From: JANWHF01 sp036276235
GTDB taxonomy: Bacteria > Planctomycetota > Phycisphaerae > Tepidisphaerales > Tepidisphaeraceae
Assembly (NCBI GenBank): GCA_036276235.1
Contig: DATBDZ010000321.1
Location: 1-42,920, forward strand
Direction: 5' to 3'
Length of the DNA: 42,920 nt
The position numbers were made by a program, and so were the translations under genes. Positions 29,245-37,229 of the stretch are shown here, one piece after another; positions within the stretch are counted from its first letter, which is position 1; the number at the start of each line of letters is the position of its first letter. The notes under the pieces were generated by a model that saw only the letters and a program-made list of their open reading frames with translations, was not told where the DNA came from and did not search any database.

Positions 29245-30232
29245 CGCCCCATTGGTCGAGACGGCCACTCGCATAGAGCGCCTCCACAATCCGCAACGCC
29301 GCCAGCGCATCCTCGAGCGATCCGCACGGTTGCGTGCCCTTCGTGATGCACTCGGCAAAATGCTCGAATTCCAGATGCCACGAACGATCTTCGCCCGGAT
29401 ATTCCCAGATCGTCGTTTGGGGCGGACCCATTTGCGGGAGCATTTTGTAGTAGGCCAGCCGCTCGACGCCGTAGCTCCCGCCGAGGCCTTCGATGTGGAG
29501 TTTTCCGTTGCGTCCGTAAATCTCCAGCGAAAACAGGTTCTTCCATTCGGTGCAGCTTGCATGCAGCCACGCCACCTGGCCGGCGGCGGTTTTGAGCATG
29601 GCGAAGCCGTTGTCTTCCACCGGCCAGTCCCAGAAAAAACGACCGACGTGGCCTGAGGTTTCGACAAAATCCCCCAGATACCAGCGGGCGAGATCGATCA
29701 GATGTACGCCCTGATCGAGCATTTCACCGCCGCCGCTGATGTGTGGGTTGCCGCGCCATTCCTTTTCCATGCCGAGGCGTCCGCCGTGGCCGTAGCGGCC
29801 GCGGATGAACATCAACGGGCCGATCGCATTCTCGTCGATGAACTCGCGAGCGCGCATCAAGGCGGGATGAAATCGATGATTGAAGCCGACTTTCAGGACA
29901 ACCCGAGCATCGCGCGCTGCGTCGGCGAGCGTCTGAAGCTCCTGCGAATTTCGCGCGCCGGGCTTTTCCAGCAGCACATGCTTGCCGGCCTGGATCGCCG
30001 TGAGGGCGGCGGGTACGAGCATGTCGTTTGTCGTGGATACAATCACTGCATCCACATCGCTTCGCGAAGCGGCAAGCCGCCAATCGGTGGTGGCGTCGCA
30101 ACCCTGATGTTGCGCGGCCAGTGCCGAGGCGCGCGAGAGGATTGCATCGCTGCACGCGACCAGCGCATGACCGCCGAGCGCCCTAGCGCGCTTGTTGCCG
30201 ATCAGTCCACAACCGATGATGGATACCTTCAT
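29207..30232 (-). CDS. Gfo/Idh/MocA-family sugar oxidoreductase
   Basis: 341 aa from ATG 30232; a longer frame to 30334 translates only the CACGGGCGTCTCGCCCGTG repeat. The Rossmann start MKVSIIGCGLIGNKRARAL, EKPGARNSQEL with its lysine, and the C-terminal alpha/beta domain (GGEMLDQGVHLIDLARWYLG) define the family. Such enzymes oxidise or reduce sugars with NAD(P)+. The position next to heptose genes suggests a nucleotide-sugar or glycan-sugar role, though the substrate is not identified. The end GGGQCPPYAPGLT and TAG stop come from the repeat. Confidence 0.9.
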   Translation of the reverse strand: MKVSIIGCGLIGNKRARALGGHALVACSDAILSRASALAAQHQGCDATTDWRLAASRSDVDAVIVSTTNDMLVPAALTAIQAGKHVLLEKPGARNSQELQTLADAARDARVVLKVGFNHRFHPALMRAREFIDENAIGPLMFIRGRYGHGGRLGMEKEWRGNPHISGGGEMLDQGVHLIDLARWYLGDFVETSGHVGRFFWDWPVEDNGFAMLKTAAGQVAWLHASCTEWKNLFSLEIYGRNGKLHIEGLGGSYGVERLAYYKMLPQMGPPQTTIWEYPGEDRSWHLEFEHFAECITKGTQPCGSLEDALAALRIVEALYASGRLDQWGGGQCPPYAPGLT

Positions 30233-30265
30233 ACTTGGGGTTCTTTGTGGGCCAATGCAAATGCG

Positions 30266-30333
30266 TGGCACGGGCGTCTCGCCCGTGATTTTGAATGCGG
30301 CGTACCGCATCCACGGGCGAGACGCCCGTGCCA
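30266..30333. repeat. Inverted repeat, TGGCACGGGCGTCTCGCCCGTG family
   Basis: 22-bp arms (30266-30287 and 30312-30333) identical in sequence to the family at 18211-18268, with loop ATTTTGAATGCGGCGTACCG. Lies immediately downstream of the SDR gene stop (30335). Confidence 0.93.
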
Positions 30334-30334
30334 C

Positions 30335-31177
30335 TTACGTCACGCGCCGTAACGTGAATACGTCGCTGCCTTGCAACTCCTCGCGTCGATCGGCCAGATG
30401 TTCCCAATCATCCCAAGCGGCACTGATCAGCTTCCCGGTTATCCCATCGCTCGCACTTGATGCAAGCCATGCAACGAGCGCCGCCGCGCGTTCGGGCGGC
30501 GCGCCGCCCTTTTCCGATCGCTCCAGGGCGGCCTGATACTCGCGCGGAGCGGCTTCCGGACCGGCGGCGATCAGCTCATCAAGCATCCGTGTGTTCATCG
30601 CGCCTGGCGCCACCGCATTGATGTCGATGCGATCCGCCTTCACTTCCTCTGCGACGGTCTCCGTCAATCGGACCAGCGCGCTTTTGCTTGCCGCGTAGGC
30701 GGAAAAATTGGGGCGGCAGCTCGCAGCGCCACCGCCGGAGAGATTGATGATCTTCCCGCCGCCGCGGGCGCGCATGGGTGGGATCGCCAGTTGCATCATC
30801 CGCGCCGCCGCGAAAAGATTGACGTCGAAGACGGCCCGCCATTGCTCCCAAGAGTTGCCTTCAAAACGGCCGATCGGCCCCTGAATCGCGGCGTTGTTTA
30901 CGAGAATGTCCAGGCCGCCAAAGTCGCTCAGGACTTGGGTGATCAGGCGGTCCGCCTCGGCATCGTTACCCAGGTCAGCGGCAAAATAGATGACGCGTTG
31001 CGCTGTCGTCGCTCGTTGCTCGGCCAATTCTCGCGCAACCGTTTGCAGATCGGCCTCATTGCGCGCGGAGATGGCGACATGGGCGCCGTCGCGGATGAAT
31101 CGCCGCGCGATGTCCATGCCCAGGCCTCGACTTGAGCCGGTGATCAACGAGAATTTGTTTGCTAAAGAGCCCGTCAT
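30335..31177 (-). CDS. Short-chain dehydrogenase/reductase
   Basis: 280 aa. The NAD(P)-binding TGSSRGLGMDIARRF, LVNNAAIQG and the catalytic YAASK (with Ser in the NLSGGGAASC strand) are all present, so it should be active. The C-terminus is longer than minimal SDRs. It may reduce or oxidise a sugar ketone in the surface-glycan cluster, next to the Gfo/Idh enzyme. A 3-ketoacyl-type role is possible but less fitting here. Confidence 0.9.
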   Translation of the reverse strand: MTGSLANKFSLITGSSRGLGMDIARRFIRDGAHVAISARNEADLQTVARELAEQRATTAQRVIYFAADLGNDAEADRLITQVLSDFGGLDILVNNAAIQGPIGRFEGNSWEQWRAVFDVNLFAAARMMQLAIPPMRARGGGKIINLSGGGAASCRPNFSAYAASKSALVRLTETVAEEVKADRIDINAVAPGAMNTRMLDELIAAGPEAAPREYQAALERSEKGGAPPERAAALVAWLASSASDGITGKLISAAWDDWEHLADRREELQGSDVFTLRRVT

Positions 31178-31218
31178 TATTCACGAAGACTGTCACGCTG
31201 AGTCGCTAGCTGCCATCG

Positions 31219-31324
31219 GCATGCCCACGCGGTGAGAAAACGGCGGCATGCCCACGCGGCGAGAAAACGGCGGGCAGTGCCCGCCCTACGATTAAGTGCG
31301 GCGCGTAGGGCGGGCACTGCCCGC
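31219..31324. repeat. Direct and inverted repeats upstream of the SDR gene
   Basis: Two tandem 26-bp copies of GGCATGCCCACGCGG plus GAGAAAACGGC (31219-31270), then a palindrome with arms 31270-31289 and 31305-31324 (GCGGGCAGTGCCCGCCCTAC). A diverged GTACTCCGAAGCAT-type repeat follows to about 31410. Confidence 0.85.
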
Positions 31325-31445
31325 CGCATTTTCGGAGCAGATACTCGAAAGCCTGGCCCGTTCTCGTGAGCCGGCCAGATGCTTCGGAATACCTCAGCTC
31401 AGCATGACGATCCCTTTATCGCTAGCGCCATCTTGTATTCGGACA

Positions 31446-32405
31446 TCACTCCCGCGACTCAAGAAGCCACGGGCTGGCCAGCAGATAATCAACCGTCTTC
31501 AACACACCTTGCCGAATCGAAAGCGTCGGCCGCCAGCCTAGCGCGCGGAGCTTGGTTGCGTCGAGGAAGATGAAGGGGCTGTCGCCGATCCATCCGCGCT
31601 CGCCGCCGGTGTAGTCGCGTTTTGGGTTGACGCCCAGGCGCTGGCTGATCCAGCCTAGCGAATCGTCCACCGTGCAATACTCATCTGCGCCCAGGTTAAA
31701 GATGTTGACCGGCAACTCGGCCTTGTCGATGACGGCGAGCATCGCGCTGACGCAATCCTGAACATAAAGGTAGCTCTTGCGCTGGCGGCCATTGCCGAGC
31801 ACCTCAATGCGGGCCGGGTCGGCGCGGAGCTTGCGCACGAAGTCGAAGACATGGCCATGCGAGTATCGCTCGCCAAGAATCGAGACGAAGCGAAAGATAT
31901 AGCCCCGGAAATCGAATGCCGCGCAGTAGGAGCTGATCAAACCTTCGCCGGCAACTTTACTGGCGGCGTACAGCGAGGTTTGCACGGGGAAGGGACAGGT
32001 TTCCGGCGTCGGGAAGAGACCGGGCTCTCCATAAACCGAACCCGTCGAAGAAAAGGCGATCCGCCGAATGTCATTCAGTCGCATCGCCTCGAGAACATTA
32101 TGCGTGGCGATCGTGTTCTGCTCCAGATCGCGGCGGGGATGATCGGGGCCAAAACGCACGTCGGCGTTGGCCGCCAGATGGAAGACGAAATCGTGGCCTT
32201 TAATGGATTCGCATAATCTGGCGCAGTCGAGGGTATCTCCTTCGACGAGCCGAAAGTCGCGATGTTGCAGCGCGCCATCAAGAAATCGGCGCTGGCCGGT
32301 GGAGAAGTTATCGTACGCCGTGACCTGGCATCCGGCCGCAAGCAACCGATCGGCGAGATTGCTGCCGATGAACCCCGCGCCGCCGGTGATGAAGCATCGC
32401 TGCAT
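31446..32405 (-). CDS. NAD-dependent epimerase/dehydratase (extended SDR)
   Basis: 319 aa. GGAGFIGSNLADRL binds NAD and YAASKVAGE gives the catalytic Tyr/Lys pair, with Ser/Thr in SSTGSVYG. The enzyme probably epimerises or dehydrates a nucleotide sugar (UDP-glucose 4-epimerase-like). The substrate cannot be chosen from these motifs. It fits the surface-glycan cluster with the neighbouring SDR, GT2 and heptose genes. Its product may feed the same glycan. Confidence 0.92.
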   Translation of the reverse strand: MQRCFITGGAGFIGSNLADRLLAAGCQVTAYDNFSTGQRRFLDGALQHRDFRLVEGDTLDCARLCESIKGHDFVFHLAANADVRFGPDHPRRDLEQNTIATHNVLEAMRLNDIRRIAFSSTGSVYGEPGLFPTPETCPFPVQTSLYAASKVAGEGLISSYCAAFDFRGYIFRFVSILGERYSHGHVFDFVRKLRADPARIEVLGNGRQRKSYLYVQDCVSAMLAVIDKAELPVNIFNLGADEYCTVDDSLGWISQRLGVNPKRDYTGGERGWIGDSPFIFLDATKLRALGWRPTLSIRQGVLKTVDYLLASPWLLESRE

Positions 32406-32419
32406 GCCGCTTACTCCCG

Positions 32420-32443
32420 CGCCACGGCCGGCGGCCGGCCGTG
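32420..32443. terminator. Candidate hairpin between epimerase and GT2 genes
   Basis: CCACGGCCGGC and its complement at about 32421-32443 form a strong GC stem. A small palindrome CCGACTCATTGAGTCGG lies near 32507-32523. No U-run follows, so the terminator role is tentative. Confidence 0.35.
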
Positions 32444-32526
32444 GAACTCATCGATCGAATTACGAGCGCTCATCGAATGTGTGTGCCTGGAACCCGGGTC
32501 ACTCACCGACTCATTGAGTCGGCGGC

Positions 32527-33312
32527 TCAAGCGGCGAGCGATGAATATTGCGAGTCGTCTTCTGTTCTCGGACCTTGAGCGTCGCTGAGGTCATATCGCA
32601 TCCGCCGAATCCGCAGCAGTTCACGGGCATTTCGCCAAGTGCCGGTGATCGGGTGGTAGCGGCTGTCGCCGTCGTCCCACCAGCGGACGCCGACCTCCTT
32701 CACCTTCATCTCCAGCAGCATTGCCAGCCGCAGAATCTCGACGTCGAACATGTATCCATCGATCCGCTGCAAGCTAAAGAGCCGTTTCGCCGCCGCGTGC
32801 GTGAAGAATTTGAACCCGCACTGCGTATCCCGGATGCCGCGGAGGCCGACGAGATTGCTCATCACCAGCGAAAACGCGCGCGAGCCAAGCCGGCGATAGA
32901 TCGGTTGGCGGATTTGAATCTCCGCATCCGCGACCTTTCGCGAGCCGATCACCACGTCAAAGCCGCGATTAAACCAAGGCAAAAGCTTGTCGATTTCATC
33001 GATCGGCGTTTTGTAGTCGGCATCGATGAAGCCGACGATGTTGCCCGCCGCCAGACTAATCCCCTCCCGAACCCCCCGCCCTTTGCCGCGGCGGTGTGGT
33101 GAGCCGATCACTTTGAATCGCGAATCTCCCGAGGCGTATCCAGCCGCGAGCTTGCGGGTATCATCCTCGCCGTCGGCGGAAACGATCAATTCATATTGGA
33201 TCGATCGCATTTCCAGGAAGGCGCGGATGCGCGTTAAGGTATTGACGATCGTGGCCGCCTCGTTGTAGGCGGGAACGATAATGCTGAGAAAAAGTGGTGA
33301 TGTGGCCGACAT
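32527..33312 (-). CDS. Family 2 glycosyltransferase, ALG5/DPM1-like
   Basis: 261 aa from ATG 33312; the frame upstream to 33396 overlaps the divergent gene and has no start signals. GT-A motifs: LSIIVPAYNEAATIVNTL, SADGEDDTR and the metal site GFIDADYKTP. DTQCGFKFF and ITGTWRNARELLRIR resemble dolichyl/undecaprenyl-phosphate glucosyltransferases (ALG5-like). It may load a sugar on polyprenyl phosphate. No membrane helix was seen, so it is probably membrane-associated. It is divergent from the GT9-like gene, with only 57 bp between start codons. Confidence 0.92.
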   Translation of the reverse strand: MSATSPLFLSIIVPAYNEAATIVNTLTRIRAFLEMRSIQYELIVSADGEDDTRKLAAGYASGDSRFKVIGSPHRRGKGRGVREGISLAAGNIVGFIDADYKTPIDEIDKLLPWFNRGFDVVIGSRKVADAEIQIRQPIYRRLGSRAFSLVMSNLVGLRGIRDTQCGFKFFTHAAAKRLFSLQRIDGYMFDVEILRLAMLLEMKVKEVGVRWWDDGDSRYHPITGTWRNARELLRIRRMRYDLSDAQGPRTEDDSQYSSLAA

Positions 33313-33369
33313 ATCGCAATATGTATCGGCTGGAAGCCAGCCGCGCCCCGCGTATGATTTGAGGCCGCC

Positions 33370-35016
33370 ATGGTCGATGCCAACCTGATCCCGCAATCGG
33401 TGCAGACAATTCTGGTAACCCGGCTGGATGGAATGGGCGATATCGTTCTTGGAACGATGTTGTTATCGGCCCTTCATCGCCGCTGGCCGGGCGCATACAT
33501 CAAAATGCTGGTGCGGCCGGGAATGGAATCAGTCTCGGCGATCATGCCCAAATGGGTGAAGCTCATCCGCCTGCCCTTCGACCAGCGCCGGCCAATCTCC
33601 AACAACGACCAGTTGATCGCCGACCAGATCCGCGCGGCTTCGGAAGATTGCCAGGCCGATCTGACGATCATCGGCGAATTTAATCGCGACTGGGTCAGCG
33701 AGATCATCGCCGCCATGAGCGAGGCAGACCTGGTGCTCGCCTTCGACGGCCCCAGCGGCGCGAACATCAACAACCGCGGCGTGCGCGATCTGCTGGAGGT
33801 CGGGCTGCCGGACAATATGCAGCTTGTCCATGCCGAGATCGGCTGGCGCGAGTCGGCAAAATATGCCGCGATGATCCATGCCTTGGGGATGGAGCCGCGT
33901 GCGTATGTGCCGGGCGGGCTTGTCATCCGGCCCGAAGATCAGACGATCGCCCAAACGCTTTGGCCGCAGATCGGAATTCGTGCTGCCGAATCGCTGGTTG
34001 TTTTTCCCGGCAACGGCGAAGGCGCGCTTCGCACCCTTCCGGCCGCGATTTGGAAGAGATGGATCGACCATTTGTGTCAATCATTTCCGGTATTGCTGCT
34101 GGGAAGCGAGAAGGACGGGCCGGTGATCGATGCGATTGCCGCGGGTGGATTGCCCGAACGCGCCAAGCGCCTGCTGCTTCCATTGCCGCACGTCGGGGTG
34201 ATGGGCGCGCTAATCGAAAGCGCCGCGGCTTTCATTGGCGCCGATACCGGACCGATGCACGTTTCGGCAATTCTCGGCAAGCCCACGCTCGGTGTTTTCG
34301 GCGGGGGCAATGGAACAGAGCGATTTCTCCCCACCGGCCCCAGGGCCGCGGCGGCACGCATGCAGCTCAGCTGCTTCGATTGTCAATGGCTCTGCCCATT
34401 TGACGAGCGGCTCTGCCTGACCCGCATTCCAGTCGAGGCGCTGATCGAAACCGGCGACGCGTTTTTGGCCAGCTTTCTTGGCGGCTCACAGAACGCCGAT
34501 CCTCTTTCGCCGCGCATCTTTGACCTGGCACCGCCGTCCGAATTGCCGAACGTCATTCTCGGCGCGCTGATGCGGCAAAACCGTCACTTGAATCGCTTCA
34601 ATCATGAAGTGATCGAGCACCACGATTTCCTGGCGCGCGTCAATCAGGATCGCCAGGGTCGCATCCAGGAAATGGGCGATGCACTGGGCCATATCACCAA
34701 CATCCTCGCGGAAATGACGCGGCAAAATCGTGCGCAGGATGAATCGATCGCATATCTCAATCGCATTCTCGCGGACATGACGCGATTTAATACGGCGCGG
34801 GATGAAGCAATCGGGCACAATAATAATGTGATTGCCGACATGAGCCGCCAGAACGCCGCTCGGGATGAGGCAATCGGACATAACAACAGGGTCATAGCCG
34901 ACATGAGCCGCCAAAACGCCGCGCGCGATCAGGCGATCGCGCAGCTTCACGCCGCCATCAATGAGTTGGTCGGGCGGCACAAAGTGCAGCCGTTGACGGC
35001 TGCTCCGCGGAAGTAA
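33370..35016 (+). CDS. GT9-like glycosyltransferase with coiled-coil tail
   Basis: 548 aa. Residues 10-370 follow the GT9 heptosyltransferase fold: VTRLDGMGDIVLGTMLLSAL, FPGNGEGALRTLP and the donor-binding GADTGPMHVSAILGKPTLGVFG. Beyond about residue 425 come five diverged units of roughly 21 residues, such as RQNAARDEAIGHNNRVIADMS. Each is three heptads, predicting a coiled coil. It probably transfers a heptose from a nucleotide donor made by the neighbouring genes. The tail may oligomerise the enzyme or anchor it to partners. It is separately transcribed on the plus strand. Confidence 0.88.
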   Translation: MVDANLIPQSVQTILVTRLDGMGDIVLGTMLLSALHRRWPGAYIKMLVRPGMESVSAIMPKWVKLIRLPFDQRRPISNNDQLIADQIRAASEDCQADLTIIGEFNRDWVSEIIAAMSEADLVLAFDGPSGANINNRGVRDLLEVGLPDNMQLVHAEIGWRESAKYAAMIHALGMEPRAYVPGGLVIRPEDQTIAQTLWPQIGIRAAESLVVFPGNGEGALRTLPAAIWKRWIDHLCQSFPVLLLGSEKDGPVIDAIAAGGLPERAKRLLLPLPHVGVMGALIESAAAFIGADTGPMHVSAILGKPTLGVFGGGNGTERFLPTGPRAAAARMQLSCFDCQWLCPFDERLCLTRIPVEALIETGDAFLASFLGGSQNADPLSPRIFDLAPPSELPNVILGALMRQNRHLNRFNHEVIEHHDFLARVNQDRQGRIQEMGDALGHITNILAEMTRQNRAQDESIAYLNRILADMTRFNTARDEAIGHNNNVIADMSRQNAARDEAIGHNNRVIADMSRQNAARDQAIAQLHAAINELVGRHKVQPLTAAPRK

Positions 35017-36111
35017 TTATTTACCGATCGCTGTGAAAATCCCACGTATGAGCGCCTCGTTCCCAGCCAACAGTGAGAAGCACGCCGGCCCAAATCGCGG
35101 CGAGGATGCGACCAACGCTCCGATCCTGCAGAAAATGCGCGGGCCGCGCCAGATCCGTTGGTACTGACGACGAAGTCCATGCGCCTGAAATGATCGGCCT
35201 CCGTTCATCACCGCCTCCGCGGCCAGTTCGGCGCTGCGCAGGCCCAAAGCCATGCCTTCGCCGCCAATGGGATCAACCGCTGCCGCGGCGTTGCCGATTG
35301 GGATGACGCCCGGCGGCCAGTTCGGCCTGACGCCAAATCGCGGCAGCGGCGACGCGATCCACGGCGAGATGCGCGTCGCGCCGGCGATCTTCCATCGCAA
35401 GCGCGGCTGCTCGCGCAGCATTTGCTCGAAGAGTTTTTCGATATCGCCACCACACTGACGCAGCCGCGCGGCGCTGATGCTGTAGGCGGAATTCCAGCGG
35501 CCGTCTTCAATCGGCGCGAATCCGCCGTAGCAGCCGTCGCAGCCAAAAAGATCGATCGTGTCGCGCTCGCCGGAGTAGCCGGTCCAATGCGATTTGATGC
35601 CCAGAAGCTGCGTCGATTTGGGGCGGCCAAGCGCCAGCGCGGATTTGCCGTCGGCGACAAAAGCGTATGAAGCATGAATCGTTTCGGTCGAATTAGTCTG
35701 CAAATCTCGGACGGCGACGCTCGCAGCGCGAGCGTCCGATTTGATCGACTCGCATCGCGCCGGCTGGCGAATGATAGCGCCGGCTTTGCGGGCTTCGTCG
35801 AGCAGGAATGAGTCGAGCAATTGCCGCGAGATGCCGAGCATAGCGCGCGGCAAATCGAGATTCACCGACTGGCCATCGGTGCAATAGATATTCGCCTTGC
35901 GAATCCAGACAGCGCCCCGCTGGAGCAGCGGCTCCAGCAGGCCAAGCCGATCAAGCACCTCGACACCCATCGCGCCCAGCGATTCGCCGCAGACTTTATC
36001 GCGAGGGAAACGGTGCTGCTCGATGATGGTGACGTTCCATCCGGCTCGGGCGAGCAGCAGAGCCGCCGCCCCTCCCGCCGGCCCGGCGCCGATGACGATC
36101 GCGTCGCGCAT
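35017..36111 (-). CDS. FAD-dependent oxidoreductase, geranylgeranyl-reductase-like
   Basis: 364 aa from ATG 36111. The upstream frame to 36318 translates repeat sequence and was rejected. Dinucleotide motif AIVIGAGPAGGAAAL (FAD), KVCGESLGAMGVEVL, and the GxxDP-like IGNAAAAVDPIGGEGMALGL, which binds FAD ribityl/phosphate, place it with the UbiH/geranylgeranyl reductase/halogenase-like flavoproteins. It may saturate isoprenoids or hydroxylate an aromatic compound. It is convergent with the GT9-like gene and the next gene is an ABC system, so context does not fix the substrate. Confidence 0.85.
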   Translation of the reverse strand: MRDAIVIGAGPAGGAAALLLARAGWNVTIIEQHRFPRDKVCGESLGAMGVEVLDRLGLLEPLLQRGAVWIRKANIYCTDGQSVNLDLPRAMLGISRQLLDSFLLDEARKAGAIIRQPARCESIKSDARAASVAVRDLQTNSTETIHASYAFVADGKSALALGRPKSTQLLGIKSHWTGYSGERDTIDLFGCDGCYGGFAPIEDGRWNSAYSISAARLRQCGGDIEKLFEQMLREQPRLRWKIAGATRISPWIASPLPRFGVRPNWPPGVIPIGNAAAAVDPIGGEGMALGLRSAELAAEAVMNGGRSFQAHGLRRQYQRIWRGPRIFCRIGALVASSPRFGPACFSLLAGNEALIRGIFTAIGK

Positions 36112-36144
36112 TGCTGCGCGCGACAAATTCGACGCCTTCTTTTC

Positions 36145-36252
36145 CCCCTCCTCCGGTACTCCGGGGGAGGGCTGGGGTGGGGGCTGTCTAGAAGGAGCGA
36201 TGTGCGCGAATGGCCTCCACCCTGACCCTCCCCCGGAGTACCGGAGGAGGGG
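36145..36252. repeat. Inverted repeat, CCTCCGGTACTCCGGGGGAGGG family
   Basis: Arms 36145-36183 and 36216-36252, very similar to 8853-8963. It sits in the region between the divergent flavoprotein and ABC ATPase genes and may overlap their promoters. Confidence 0.9.
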
Positions 36253-36348
36253 ATCAGATTCGTCGCCGGATTTATTATGCATCCCGCGCATCGCGGCATT
36301 ATAGCGCTCCCTTTCCATTCGGTTGATTTGTTCGTAACCTCAGCCGCC

Positions 36349-37128
36349 ATGGATTCTGTTGCCAGCTCGGGCATGCCGCAGGCGGCGGCGCCGGTTCTTC
36401 AAGTGATCGATTATCACAAGATGTATCTCGACACCGTTGCTGTGGCGGGGCTGAGTTTTGAGATCTGGCCGGGGCAGATTCTCGGTTTGCTTGGGCCCAA
36501 CGGCGCGGGAAAGACCACGACAATGCGGGCGATCAGCGGCATCATTCCGCCGACGCGCGGCAAGCTGATCGTCGCCGGCCGCGACGTCGCGGCCGATCCT
36601 GTCGGTGCCAAGAGCCAGTTGGCGTATGTGCCGGATGATCCCAAGCTTTTCGACACGCTGACGGTTTGGGAACATCTGGAATTCAACGCCGCCGCTTACC
36701 GGATTGCCGATTGGAAACCGTCGGCGGAAAGACTGCTCCAGCAATTTGAGCTGACCGAAAAGCGCGACACGGTGTCCCAGGATCTATCGCGCGGCATGCG
36801 CCAGAAGGTCGCGATCTGCTGTGCCTACCTGCATGAGCCCAAGGCAATCCTCTTCGACGAGCCAATGACCGGGCTCGACCCGCGCGGCATCCGCACGCTC
36901 AAGGAATCCGTGTTGCAACGCGCCCAAGCCGGAGCGGCAATCCTCATCAGCTCGCACTTGCTTGCCCTCGTCGAAGATCTCTGCACCAATCTGCTGATCC
37001 TGCACCTTGGCCGCAGTTTGTTTTTCGGAAAAATGGAAGACGCGCGAACCGCCTTCACGGCGGTCGATCAGGATAATTCGCTGGAGGAAGTGTTCTTCCG
37101 AGCAACAGAATCGCGAGCGATTCAATGA
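36349..37128 (+). CDS. ABC transporter ATP-binding protein
   Basis: 259 aa from ATG 36349; a frame upstream to 36277 overlaps repeat sequence and was not chosen. Walker A GPNGAGKTT (49-57), signature LSRGMRQK, Walker B ILFDEPMTGLDP and the switch His in SSHLL are complete, so it should hydrolyse ATP. It pairs with the permease 101 bp downstream, forming an exporter of the ABC-2 type. The cargo is unknown. Adjacency to glycan genes could suggest glycan or lipid export. Confidence 0.95.
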   Translation: MDSVASSGMPQAAAPVLQVIDYHKMYLDTVAVAGLSFEIWPGQILGLLGPNGAGKTTTMRAISGIIPPTRGKLIVAGRDVAADPVGAKSQLAYVPDDPKLFDTLTVWEHLEFNAAAYRIADWKPSAERLLQQFELTEKRDTVSQDLSRGMRQKVAICCAYLHEPKAILFDEPMTGLDPRGIRTLKESVLQRAQAGAAILISSHLLALVEDLCTNLLILHLGRSLFFGKMEDARTAFTAVDQDNSLEEVFFRATESRAIQ

Positions 37129-37132
37129 AGAA

Positions 37133-37228
37133 ACAGTTGCCAGTTTTCAGTTGCCAGTTGCCAGTGAATGCAAATGCAATTGCGTTTTCTGTCTTCTCTG
37201 GCAACCGGCAACTGGCAACTGGTAACTA
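37133..37228. repeat. Inverted repeat, GTTGCCA heptamer family
   Basis: Arms AGTTGCCAGTTTTCAGTTGCC (from about 37134) and GGCAACCGGCAACTGGCAAC (from about 37200), separated by about 38 bp. It lies between the ABC ATPase and permease genes; the ATG of the permease (37230) immediately follows GTAACTAG. Confidence 0.88.
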
Positions 37229-37229
37229 G

